Shown: positions 1-8,038 of the stretch, one piece after another
Position numbering within the stretch: position 1 is the first letter of the stretch
Layout of the letters: each line of letters opens with the position of its first letter
Made by a program: the position numbers and the translations under genes
The notes under the pieces: model-generated
Told to the model about the DNA's origin: nothing
The model's database searches: none
What the model saw: the letters and a program-made list of their open reading frames with translations, nothing else
Source: Noviherbaspirillum sp. Root189
GTDB lineage: Bacteria; Pseudomonadota; Gammaproteobacteria; Burkholderiales; Burkholderiaceae_D
Direction of reading: 5' to 3'
DNA length: 64,000 bases
Assembly: GCF_001428545.1 (NCBI RefSeq)
Contig: NZ_LMHZ01000034.1
Span: 120,174-184,173, forward strand

Positions 1-377
1 TCGGACTGCTGATCCGCGCCGGTGTGCAGGATCGCGAAATGGTCGAAAGCCTCGGTTACCGGATCCGCCGCCTGTTCGTCGGTGTCTTCATCGCCGGCTC
101 GGCGTTGGCTGGCCTTGGCGGCGTGATGTGGGGCCTGTACCAGCAGAACGTGATTCCGCAGATGGGCGCGCAGGTCAACGTGCTGATCTTCATTGTCATT
201 ATCATCGGCGGCCTCGGTTCGACCGGCGGCTGCTTCCTCGGCGCGCTGCTGGTGGGATTGCTGGCGAACTACACCGGCTTTCTGGTGCCGAAAGTTGCGC
301 TCTTTTCCAACATTCTCCTGATGATCGCCATTTTGCTGTGGCGTCCTCAGGGCGTCTATCCGGTCACGAACAGGTGA
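1..377 (+). CDS. livH: Branched-chain amino acid ABC transporter permease LivH (C-terminal part)
   Basis: The 5' end lies off the left edge; the frame is open from base 3 to the TGA at 375-377, leaving about 124 codons of a protein usually near 290-300 aa. The fragment starts with a loop containing RAGVQDREMVESLGY, which resembles the cytoplasmic coupling loop of LivH-type permeases, followed by hydrophobic segments and the Gly-rich stretch IIIGGLGSTGG. LivH and LivM form the inner-membrane channel of high-affinity leucine/isoleucine/valine (or amide/urea-type) importers. livM follows 7 nt downstream, so the two are cotranscribed. The actual substrate cannot be told from this fragment because the binding protein and ATPases are not in the window. 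Confidence 0.9.
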   Translation, partial: GLLIRAGVQDREMVESLGYRIRRLFVGVFIAGSALAGLGGVMWGLYQQNVIPQMGAQVNVLIFIVIIIGGLGSTGGCFLGALLVGLLANYTGFLVPKVALFSNILLMIAILLWRPQGVYPVTNR

Positions 378-384
378 GCAACCG

Positions 385-1443
385 ATGATTACCCGCCTTC
401 TTTCCCATGATTTGCCGCGCAGCCGTGTACTGGCGGTGATCCTGACCGTGATCGTGCTCGGTCTGGCATTTGCGCCTTTCATTTTCCCGGGCGCAAAGTC
501 GCTCAATGTGGCCGCGAAGATCCTGATCTTCATTGTGCTGGTGGCCAGCTTTGATCTGCTGCTTGGCTATACCGGGATCGTTTCCTTCGCGCATACGATG
601 TTCTTCGGCATTGGCGCTTATGGCATCGCGATTGCCAGTACCCGCATGGGACCGGGCTGGACCAGCCTGCTGGCCGGAGCGCTCGGCGCGATGCTGCTGT
701 CGCTGCTGCTGTCGCTGATGATCGGCTTGTTTTCACTGCGGGTGCGGGCGATCTTTTACGCGATGATCACGCTGGCGGTGGCCTCGGCATTTCAGACCCT
801 GGCTTCGCAGCTGTCGGAAATCACCGGCGGTGAGGATGGCTTGAATTTCAAGCTGCCGGAAGTCCTGGCCCCGTCCTTCCATCTGAGCGACAACCCTTTC
901 CTCGGCGCCTCGCTCGATGGCAGGTTCATCACCTACTATCTCGTGTTTTTCAGCGCGGTCGTGCTGTTCCTGGCCATGCTGCGCATCGTCAATTCGCCAT
1001 TCGGTCGCGTGCTGCAGGCGATTCGCGAAAACGATTTCCGTGCAGAGGCGATCGGTTATCGCACCGTCGTCTACCGCACCTGGTCGAATGTGCTGGCCGC
1101 CGTGTTCGCCACGCTGGCCGGTTGCCTGCTGGCGATCTGGCTGCGCTACAACGGTCCGGACACCTCCTTGTCGTTCGAAATCATGATCGACATCCTGCTG
1201 ATCGTCGTGATCGGCGGCATGGGCACCATGTACGGGGCGATCTTCGGCGCCACGGTATTCCTGCTGGCGCAGAGCTACCTGCAGGACCTGATGGGCATGG
1301 CGGCAAACGCGACGCAATCGGTGCCGCTACTGTCGGCGCTGCTGTCGCCCGACCGCTGGCTGCTGTGGCTGGGCATCCTGTTCATCCTGTCCGTGTACTT
1401 CTTCCCGACCGGCATCGTCGGCAAACTGCGGGAGCGTCAATGA
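385..1443 (+). CDS. livM: Branched-chain amino acid ABC transporter permease LivM
   Basis: A 352-aa polytopic membrane protein of the LivM permease family, full length for the family. It has about eight to ten hydrophobic segments, the LivM-type stretch SFDLLLGYTGIVSFAHTMFFG (residues about 50-70), the coupling loop containing RAIRENDFRAEAIGY near residue 215, and IGGMGTMYG near residue 275. It pairs with LivH to form the translocation pore of a branched-chain amino acid (or related) importer. The start is 7 nt after the livH stop. Its TGA overlaps the ATG of the hydrolase that follows, so translation is probably coupled. No ATPase genes (livG, livF) follow; they may lie upstream. Confidence 0.92.
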   Translation: MITRLLSHDLPRSRVLAVILTVIVLGLAFAPFIFPGAKSLNVAAKILIFIVLVASFDLLLGYTGIVSFAHTMFFGIGAYGIAIASTRMGPGWTSLLAGALGAMLLSLLLSLMIGLFSLRVRAIFYAMITLAVASAFQTLASQLSEITGGEDGLNFKLPEVLAPSFHLSDNPFLGASLDGRFITYYLVFFSAVVLFLAMLRIVNSPFGRVLQAIRENDFRAEAIGYRTVVYRTWSNVLAAVFATLAGCLLAIWLRYNGPDTSLSFEIMIDILLIVVIGGMGTMYGAIFGATVFLLAQSYLQDLMGMAANATQSVPLLSALLSPDRWLLWLGILFILSVYFFPTGIVGKLRERQ

Positions 1444-2276
1444 CCCCATCGTCCCATTACACATTGTGCTGCCGGCGTGAAATCCATTACGTCGAATGGG
1501 GCACACGCGGCCAGCCGCCGATCATCATGTGGCACGGACTGGCGCGCACCGGCCGCGATTTCGATGACCTGGCAGAAGCGCTGTCGGATCGCTATCACAT
1601 CATTTGCCCGGATACGCTGGGGCGCGGATTTTCACAGTGGAGCCCCGATCCCGATAACGAGTACTGCCTTGCCTTCTATGCACGCATTGCGGCCGAACTG
1701 GTTGACCGGCTCGGCTTTTCGCAAGTACGCTGGGTCGGCACCTCGATGGGTGGCGCGATCGGTACGGTGGCAGCGGCAACCACGCTGAAAGGCCGTATCA
1801 GTCACCTTGTCCTCAACGATAACGGGCCGGCACTGGCGGCCGCAGCGATCGAGCGGATCAAGACGTATGCGGGCAATCCGCCGCAGTTCGACACCCTGAC
1901 CGAATTCGAAGAATTTTTGCGCACCGTGTACAGGCCCTACGGCTGGCAAAGCGATGCGCAATGGCGGCGCATGGCCGAGACTTCGGCGCGGCGTCTGCCG
2001 GACGGGAAAATCACGCCGCACTACGACCCCGCGATGGTGCGCCAATTCATCGCTCATCCATGGGACTACGACTTGTGGGACGCCTATGACACGCTCACCA
2101 TGCCAACCATGGTGATGCGCGGAATCGATTCCGACCTGCTGCTGCAGTGCACTGCCGAGGAAATGACACAACGTGGTCCACGTGCGCAACTGGAAGTGAT
2201 TCCCGGCTGCGGACATGCACCGGCCCTGAATGTCCCGGAACAGATCGGCCTGGTCAGGGACTTTCTGAAACGCTAG
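1440..2276 (+). CDS. Alpha/beta hydrolase fold protein
   Basis: A 278-aa protein of the alpha/beta hydrolase superfamily. The oxyanion-hole HG motif is at residues 32-33 (IIMWHGLAR) and the nucleophile elbow GTSMGG has its Ser at 102. An acid in VMRGIDSD and the His in PGCGHAPALN near the C-terminus complete a likely Ser-Asp-His triad. The ATG overlaps the livM stop as ATGA, so I start the gene there rather than at the longer open frame beginning at 1122, which would run inside livM. It has no signal peptide and is probably cytoplasmic. The substrate is unknown. Linkage to an amino-acid or amide importer hints at hydrolysis of an imported ester or amide, which is inference. The 3' end carries an 8-bp duplication around the stop (cgctagagcgctagag). 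Confidence 0.85.
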   Translation: MTPSSHYTLCCRREIHYVEWGTRGQPPIIMWHGLARTGRDFDDLAEALSDRYHIICPDTLGRGFSQWSPDPDNEYCLAFYARIAAELVDRLGFSQVRWVGTSMGGAIGTVAAATTLKGRISHLVLNDNGPALAAAAIERIKTYAGNPPQFDTLTEFEEFLRTVYRPYGWQSDAQWRRMAETSARRLPDGKITPHYDPAMVRQFIAHPWDYDLWDAYDTLTMPTMVMRGIDSDLLLQCTAEEMTQRGPRAQLEVIPGCGHAPALNVPEQIGLVRDFLKR

Positions 2277-2291
2277 AGCGCTAGAGCGGAT

Positions 2292-2654
2292 CTACTTCGC
2301 CAGCATCAGCGCCGCCAGCCCCAGTGCCGCGGGTACAGTCTGAATGAACAGGATGCGCCGCTGAACGGTAGCCGCTCCCCAGATGCCCGCCACCGCGACG
2401 CAAGCCAACCCGAATACCGCGAAGGCGTTGCCAGTGGCTGCATCGGGATGCAGGAAATATACCGCCAGCGCAGCCGCCAGAAAGCCGTTATAGCAACCTT
2501 GATTGGACATTGCCGGTGCCATCATCTCCACCTGCTGCTCCGAGAGCCTAAAGACCTTGCGCCCACGGCTGCGGAACAATACCGTTTCCAGCAAAAAGAT
2601 GTACACGTGAATGAGCAGCACGATACCGATGAGGACATTGGCGAGCAGAAGCAT
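2292..2654 (-). CDS. DUF1304-like small integral membrane protein
   Basis: A 120-aa membrane protein with four predicted hydrophobic segments, resembling the DUF1304 family. Typical features are the N-terminal helix followed by HVYIFLLETVLF and the central MSNQGCYNGFLAAAL stretch. I start at the internal ATG at 2654 because GGAGGG sits 8 nt upstream of it; the longer frame to 2705 lacks a ribosome site. The family's biochemical role is unknown to me. The gene stands alone, converging on the hydrolase gene, with a long spacer upstream. Confidence 0.8.
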   Translation of the reverse strand: MLLLANVLIGIVLLIHVYIFLLETVLFRSRGRKVFRLSEQQVEMMAPAMSNQGCYNGFLAAALAVYFLHPDAATGNAFAVFGLACVAVAGIWGAATVQRRILFIQTVPAALGLAALMLAK

Positions 2655-3062
2655 GGTGTTCCCTCCGTGGAAATTTACTTCAGGGTACAACATACTTAAC
2701 GGCATGGGAATGAACGGGCAATCGCCACCATCGTCCTCGCAGAAGAACGCCGTCCATCGCCTGCTGCGCCTGAACTTTTGCGCTGCAATGCGCTCTTCGG
2801 ATTAGGGATGCACCCTTTTGAATAGCGGTCGCGGCGGACCGCGTGCGTGGTTTCCGCAAACCCGGACCCAAGAGTGACGAGCTAATATCAATTCCGCCCC
2901 GTAACGTAACAAATGAAATCGACGGATTTTTTTAACTGACAAGGCGCGGGAGGCGTCAATAGCCTTGCTATTGATGACGAGCGCAACGCAGGCACCTGCA
3001 TAGGCAAGACTTCGACTGCGCGGCTCCGCCGCCAAAGCGCAGCACCTTGGCAAGGTCAAGAT
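2655..3062. other. Intergenic spacer with a truncated dispersed repeat
   Basis: About 400 bases between the DUF1304-like gene and the PAS-GGDEF-EAL gene, which are divergent. No convincing gene is visible. The right half (2882 to about 3000) is a degenerate copy of the repeat found intact at 7409-7575. The remaining sequence should hold the promoters of both flanking genes, but I cannot place them. Confidence 0.6.
2882..3000. repeat. Partial copy of hairpin-type dispersed repeat
   Basis: This stretch aligns by eye with 7409-7520: both begin with taata(t/c)caat, both contain gtaacaaatga / gtgacaaatga, then gatcgatgg-like, a T run, ctggcaaggcgc-like sequence, and the core gtcaatagc...gctattga. 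In this copy the core palindrome is CAATAGC (2957-2963) with GCTATTG (2967-2973). The right arm that closes the large hairpin in the other copy is not recognisable here, so this copy looks truncated or diverged. Confidence 0.7.
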
Positions 3063-5981
3063 ATGCCAGACGATCCGGAATGGCCGGCGGGCGCCGGTAA
3101 AATGCGGATGGCTATTCGCAACTTCGATTGGTCGACGACCATCCTCGGCCCGCTCGATGCGTGGCCGCAATGTCTGCGTACAACAGTGGACATCCTGCTT
3201 GGCATGCCCATGCCGGCATTGCTGCTATGGGGTAGCGACGGCATCATGCTCTACAACGATGCCTATGCCCGTATTGCCGGTGCCCAACATCCCTGGCTGC
3301 TAGGCCGCAAGGTCGAAGATGGCTGCTCGGAACGCGCCGATTTTCACACGCAAGTGATGCAAGTCATCCTGGCCGGAGAGCCGCTTCTCATCCGCGGCCA
3401 GGAATTTCTGCTTGAGCGCAATGGTGAAACGAAGAGTGCCTGGCTCAATCTCGATTTTTCTCCGGTGCTCAATGAACGGGGTGTTCCAACGGGGGCACTG
3501 GCCATTGTGACGGACACCACCGATCGCGTCAGAGTCGAGCAAGCCTTGCGCGCGAACGAAGCACGCCTGTCGGCAATTTTTGCCCGCGCGATGGTGGGCC
3601 TGTCGGAGATTTCGCCCCAAGGCAAATTCATTCGCATCAACGATGAGCTATGCCGCATGCTCGGCCGTCCGCGCGAGTTGCTGCTACAACTGGGCGTGCC
3701 GGATGTCACGCATCCGGAAGACGTGCCGAAAAGCCTGGCGGCGCTTGGCGCCTTGCTGGAGCATGGCATACCCGCGTCCATCGATAAACGCTATATGCGC
3801 CCCGACGGCAGCCTGGTGTGGGCCAACAGCAGCGTGACCCGGCTGGACGATGAATACGGCAAGCCGGTTTCCTTGCTGGTGGTAACGGTCGACCTTACCG
3901 CTCGCATGCAGGCCGAGCGAGCGCTGTCGGAAAGTGAAGCGCGCTTTCGCGCCCTTGCCGAAACCTGTCCGGCACTGATCTGGCATATCGATCCTTCGGG
4001 GACCATCAAATATGTCAATCCGCGTACCGTCGACCTGATGGATATTCCGCCGGAACAATTGTTCGGCACGTCATGGATCACTCTTCTTCACCCTGACGAC
4101 ACGGCGCCTTATCTGAAGGCCATCCGCCACGCGCAACTGGCACGAGCGCCGATGACGCACCGCGTGCGTGTGCGGCGTATCCATGATGGATGGCGCTGGC
4201 TGGAATCGCATGCGGCGCCATGGTTTCGTGAGGACGGCGAGTATGCTGGGCACGTCGGCATTTCGCTCGATGTGACCGATGAAGTGCGGGCGCTTGAGGA
4301 ACTGGCAATCAGCAATGAGCGCCTCAACTTTGCAATTGAAGGCTCGGGCGACGCGATCTGGGACTGGCACATTGTGTCCGACCAGATGCTGCATTCGGAC
4401 AAGTTGAACCAGGTGCTCGGTTTGTCGGAGCCGAAGCAGACGTTTTCCTATGGTGAATGGGAAAAACGCTTACACCCGGAAGATCTGCCACAAGTGCTAT
4501 CCGCGCTCAATGCGTGCCTGAAGGGCAGCACCGGATCATTCCAGAGCGAATACCGGATGCGCTCCGATTGCGGCGACTGGAAGTGGCTGCGTACGCGCGC
4601 CATCGTTGTCCAGAGGGATGCACGCCACAATCCGTTGCGCATGACCGGCACGGTGTCGGACATTACCGAAAAACGGCGGTCGGAAGAAATCATCTGGCGG
4701 CATGCCAACTTCGATACCCTGACCGGTCTTCCGAATCGCAGGTTGTTCCGCGACCGCCTGGACCATGATGTCAAGAAAGCGCATCGCACCCATCAACCGC
4801 TGGCACTGCTCTTTATTGATCTCGACCGTTTCAAGGAAGCCAACGATTTACTTGGCCATGACATCGGTGACCAGTTGCTGGCCGAAGCGGCGAAGCGCAT
4901 CAGCGGTTGCGTACGCGAATCGGATACCGTCGCCCGGTTGGGCGGCGACGAATTTACCGCCATACTGACCGAACTCGACGACCTCGCGCATGTGGAAATG
5001 CTGGCGCAAAAGATGATCGACACGCTGGCTTCGCCTTTCCATCTGGCCAGCGAAGTGGTGTATTTGTCTGCAAGCATTGGCATCACCATGTATCCGAACG
5101 ATGCAAGCAGCCCGGAAAACCTGATCCGCAACGCCGATCAGGCGATGTATGCCGCAAAGAATGGGGGACGCAATCAGTTCAGCTACTTTACGCGCTCGAT
5201 GCAGCAGGATGCGCATGCAAGGCTGCGACTGATCTCGGATTTGCGCAAGGCGCTCTCCAGTGACCAGCTCAAGGTGTATTACCAGCCGGTCGTCGATCTG
5301 GCAACCGGTGATATCACGAAAGCCGAGGCTCTGTTGCGCTGGCATCATCCTCGACTGGGGCTGATCGATCCGCCGCGATTCATTCCCTTTGCGGAAGAGT
5401 CCGGGCTGATCAGTGAAATCGGCGAATGGGTATTCCATGAAGCGGCTTCCTGGTCCAGGCATTGGGGACGCCGGTTTGGCATACCGTTCCAGATCAGCGT
5501 CAACAAGTCGCCGGTGCAATTCATGTCACGCAGTCATGAATGCAACTGGGTCCATTACCTGCAGCGGCTCGGCCTGCCCGGCAGCAGCATTTCCGTGGAA
5601 ATCACGGAAGGTACATTGCTCAACGCATCGGCAAGCGTGGCGGACAAGCTGCTGCAATACCGTGACGCCGGCATCCAGGTAGCGATTGACGATTTCGGCA
5701 CGGGTTATTCATCGATGGCGTATCTGCGCAAGTTTGATATCGACTACCTGAAAATCGACCAGTCATTCGTGCGCGATGTCGCTACCGATGCAGGCGATCG
5801 TGCAATTGTGCGCTCCATCATCGCCATGGCGCATGAGCTCGGCTTGAAGGTGATTGCCGAAGGCATCGAGACCGATGCACAGAAATTTTTGCTGATGGAA
5901 GCCGGCTGTGACTATGGCCAGGGCTTTCTGTTCTCGAAAGCCGTGCCGCCGGAGGAATTTGAAAAGGTACTCGGCGCATAA
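3063..5981 (+). CDS. Four-PAS sensor GGDEF-EAL protein (diguanylate cyclase/phosphodiesterase)
   Basis: A 972-aa soluble signalling protein without transmembrane segments. Four PAS-type domains occupy roughly residues 15-155, 160-285, 290-410 and 415-545, the later ones with PAC-like ends (VTVDLTAR, ISLDVTDE, VSDITEK). A GGDEF domain follows (RLGGDEF, GGDEF at 627-631) with an RxxD inhibitory-site motif (RESD) just upstream. The EAL domain has its motif at 755-757 and keeps DDFGTGYSS and KIDQSFV. Both active-site signatures look intact, so it could make and degrade c-di-GMP; which activity dominates cannot be read from sequence. The start is uncertain: ATG 3063 has only a weak AAGG upstream, and ATG 3102 is an alternative. 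The signal sensed is unknown. Confidence 0.9.
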   Translation: MPDDPEWPAGAGKMRMAIRNFDWSTTILGPLDAWPQCLRTTVDILLGMPMPALLLWGSDGIMLYNDAYARIAGAQHPWLLGRKVEDGCSERADFHTQVMQVILAGEPLLIRGQEFLLERNGETKSAWLNLDFSPVLNERGVPTGALAIVTDTTDRVRVEQALRANEARLSAIFARAMVGLSEISPQGKFIRINDELCRMLGRPRELLLQLGVPDVTHPEDVPKSLAALGALLEHGIPASIDKRYMRPDGSLVWANSSVTRLDDEYGKPVSLLVVTVDLTARMQAERALSESEARFRALAETCPALIWHIDPSGTIKYVNPRTVDLMDIPPEQLFGTSWITLLHPDDTAPYLKAIRHAQLARAPMTHRVRVRRIHDGWRWLESHAAPWFREDGEYAGHVGISLDVTDEVRALEELAISNERLNFAIEGSGDAIWDWHIVSDQMLHSDKLNQVLGLSEPKQTFSYGEWEKRLHPEDLPQVLSALNACLKGSTGSFQSEYRMRSDCGDWKWLRTRAIVVQRDARHNPLRMTGTVSDITEKRRSEEIIWRHANFDTLTGLPNRRLFRDRLDHDVKKAHRTHQPLALLFIDLDRFKEANDLLGHDIGDQLLAEAAKRISGCVRESDTVARLGGDEFTAILTELDDLAHVEMLAQKMIDTLASPFHLASEVVYLSASIGITMYPNDASSPENLIRNADQAMYAAKNGGRNQFSYFTRSMQQDAHARLRLISDLRKALSSDQLKVYYQPVVDLATGDITKAEALLRWHHPRLGLIDPPRFIPFAEESGLISEIGEWVFHEAASWSRHWGRRFGIPFQISVNKSPVQFMSRSHECNWVHYLQRLGLPGSSISVEITEGTLLNASASVADKLLQYRDAGIQVAIDDFGTGYSSMAYLRKFDIDYLKIDQSFVRDVATDAGDRAIVRSIIAMAHELGLKVIAEGIETDAQKFLLMEAGCDYGQGFLFSKAVPPEEFEKVLGA

Positions 5982-6031
5982 CATTCCACAACCATTCAAT
6001 GCACGGCGTTCCGCGGCACCCTCGTCGCGAT

Positions 6032-7204
6032 TCAGCTTTTCCTGACCGGCCTGCGCGTCAGCAAGGCGCGTGCTGCGCCGATCCCGCCCCTGGCTCCATG
6101 CAGCCTATCGATGGCTGCCTTGAGCGCGACGCCTAGCGGATCCTTGTCCCGTGCCCGCTGCAGCAACCAGCTGCGCACTTGCAAGGCATTACCCAGGAAA
6201 GCGTTATGCAACGCACGCCGGCCGTTGAATACCATGTACCTGCGCGAACGGTAGAGTGCGATGTGGTCGAGGTTGCGCTGCACACCCAGCAGCCGGTACT
6301 TGTATTCATATCGGCCCCACAGGAAGTGGTATTCCTTGCCGCCACGCGCAATGCATTCGCAGATGGTGAGATAACAGCATACGGTGCCGAGACCATAATC
6401 ATTGAATGCAGGGTCATGCGCGATCACCTTCAGGAAATAATTGTCTCCGATACGAAAATTGATCGTACCCGCGCAGACCCGCCCATCGATGGTGACCACG
6501 CTCACCATGCCGAACTTGCGCGTGAAGTTCAGGATCCGCTCAGCTTCGACATCATCGATATACGATGCGCGATGTTTGCCCGCCATCCGGGCGCGGTTCA
6601 TGGCGATGATCGCACGCACATGCTCTTCTCTTATCTCCTCACGGGTGTACACATCATGCCGCAGCGTCGGAAAATCACGGCGCAACTTGTTCTGGTAACG
6701 GTTGATATAGCTGCGTGTCGACTTGCCCAGCTTTGACCGATATGCCTCGGTAGATGGCGGTAATTCGAGCACGATATCTTCCGTGCAGCTGAAGTGCTGA
6801 CAAGGAAAGTCTACCCGTTTCAGTTCCGCTTCTACTGCATGGAAAAGGATGATGTTGACGCTGCTGAAAATGGTAAAGATGTAATTGGCGAACCGGGTGA
6901 CTTCCTGAGGGTCAAGCCGTATCTGCTCATTGAGTACGCGGACGGTATCCTTGTCCCGGCGCAGCAAAAGAATGGCTACCGGTTCATTCTTCCTGCGCGC
7001 GACATAGATACTGACACCGGACGACAGGTCGCCATAGGTACGGTGATGCGCCAGCGTGGAGTAGAGGTTCTGGTACAGTTTTTCCAGATCATCCTCCAGT
7101 GAATGAGGAATGGAGTTTTCAAATAGCGAAATCGAAATATCGTGTGAGGTCATGAGCGGGTACAAGACGCTTTGTAAGCGAAAATCAACAGAAACAACAT
7201 GCAC
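6032..7204 (-). CDS. GNAT/FemAB-like acyltransferase family protein
   Basis: An up to 390-aa protein that resembles the FemAB/CelD-like branch of the GNAT fold. The basic segment KLGKSTRSYINRYQNKLRR near residues 155-173 is typical of that family, and the C-terminal half has VCAGTINFRIGDNYFLKVIAHDPAFNDYGLGT followed by YHFLWGRYEYKYRLLG, matching a GNAT acceptor/acyl-CoA core. No signal peptide or membrane helix is seen, so it is probably cytoplasmic. Members of this group act on polysaccharides, peptidoglycan precursors or amino-acyl acceptors, but the substrate here is unknown and no biosynthetic neighbours are present. The start may be the internal ATG at 7153 (MTSHDISISLF); neither start has a clear ribosome site. 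Confidence 0.65.
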   Translation of the reverse strand: MHVVSVDFRLQSVLYPLMTSHDISISLFENSIPHSLEDDLEKLYQNLYSTLAHHRTYGDLSSGVSIYVARRKNEPVAILLLRRDKDTVRVLNEQIRLDPQEVTRFANYIFTIFSSVNIILFHAVEAELKRVDFPCQHFSCTEDIVLELPPSTEAYRSKLGKSTRSYINRYQNKLRRDFPTLRHDVYTREEIREEHVRAIIAMNRARMAGKHRASYIDDVEAERILNFTRKFGMVSVVTIDGRVCAGTINFRIGDNYFLKVIAHDPAFNDYGLGTVCCYLTICECIARGGKEYHFLWGRYEYKYRLLGVQRNLDHIALYRSRRYMVFNGRRALHNAFLGNALQVRSWLLQRARDKDPLGVALKAAIDRLHGARGGIGAARALLTRRPVRKS

Positions 7205-7408
7205 TGTCCGAGCCTGTTCTGAATATCATCATGTCCCGCATGTTCCCTGTTTTCCACCCTGCGTCTGCGTCTCTTTGTGTCCGCTCAAACTGCGCTGCTA
7301 AGTCCCTGCTTTTTCCATGCACGGATAGGCGAGCCGGGAAAAAATGACATAAGTGTTCGATCCTGACGTATCGACTAATGCAATGAGTTTGCCTTTTCTA
7401 CCGGGGCT

Positions 7409-7575
7409 AATACCAATCCCAATCTGACATGTGACAAATGAGATCGATGGTCTTTTTGACTGGCAAGGCGCAGGAAGAGTCAATAGCGGGCTATTGACGA
7501 CGAGTGCAACGCCAGCAGGCGGCTCGGCGCCCCCGGAAAAAGACACGATCTCATGGTGCGTGACGGGTTGGGATC
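7409..7575. repeat. MITE/REP-like hairpin element, full copy
   Basis: About 165 bases that fold as one long imperfect hairpin. The left arm (caatcccaatctgac, 7414-7428, and gagatcgatggtcttttt, 7440-7457) pairs with the right arm (aaaaagacacgatctcat, 7537-7554, and gtgacgggttgggat, 7560-7574). The centre carries a perfect palindrome, GTCAATAGC (7479-7487) with GCTATTGAC (7490-7498). There is no transposase or coding capacity. A second, partial copy lies at 2882-3000. This resembles non-autonomous mobile hairpin elements; the responsible transposase is not in the window. Confidence 0.7.
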
Positions 7576-7685
7576 AGCGATTTTTCGGTATCGACCGCGA
7601 GTACCGGTTTGCCCTCGGCATGCAACTGCAAGTAATAGCGCTCATCTTCCGCCTGGAGTTGGTTGTGATGAACGTCAACGTTGCA
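7551..7685 (-). pseudogene. Gene remnant adjoining the repeat
   Basis: A 45-codon open frame on the minus strand with coding-like composition, including AEDERYYLQLHAEGKPVLAV. It has no start codon: a TGA lies directly upstream (7686-7688). Its TGA stop (7551-7553) lies inside the repeat at 7409-7575. It reads like the tail of a longer gene disrupted when the element arrived. I do not recognise the family. Confidence 0.35.
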
Positions 7686-7963
7686 TCATCGTGGAAAACA
7701 CCGCTGCATTCCGGATGGAAACTTTGAAACCAATGGTTACAAGATCATGCACCGACGCTTAATTGTTATCAAGAACCTATCGGGGCATACCCTGCATCAT
7801 GGCACTACAAGTTTTCCAGCTTCTGTTCTGCAGGAAAGACTTTGACTTGCGAAGCACCGTGCCGCCGCAGCCTTGGCAAGCGGTCGGCCACCATTGATTT
7901 CCGATCTGGCGACAACCGTATCTGGCCAGACCGTAACACAGCACAACGAATGAAAGGCTTTCA

Positions 7964-8038
7964 ATGATTTCCTTATCCAAGGACATGCAACAGCATGGCG
8001 CCGCGATGGCGTTGACACTACAGGGAGCAAGCGTATGA
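7964..8038 (+). CDS. Possible 24-residue leader ORF upstream of repeat lipoprotein
   Basis: ATG at 7964 is preceded by AAAGG with 7-8 nt spacing (gaaaggctttcaatg). The frame codes for 24 residues starting MISLSKDMQQ and ends in a TGA (8036-8038) that overlaps the lipoprotein ATG (8035-8037) as ATGA. Such an overlap would allow translational coupling. The lipoprotein also has its own site (cagggagcaagcg), so the short ORF may be fortuitous. Confidence 0.35.
   Translation: MISLSKDMQQHGAAMALTLQGASV

Larger units (their letters stand above)
7205..7963. other. Long non-coding stretch with repeat and gene remnant
   Basis: About 760 bases without an intact gene between the GNAT-like gene and the repeat lipoprotein. 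It contains the complete hairpin repeat (7409-7575) and, abutting it, a short open remnant on the minus strand (7551-7685). I see no recognisable gene in 7205-7408 or 7690-7963; the latter probably contains the lipoprotein promoter. Confidence 0.6.
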
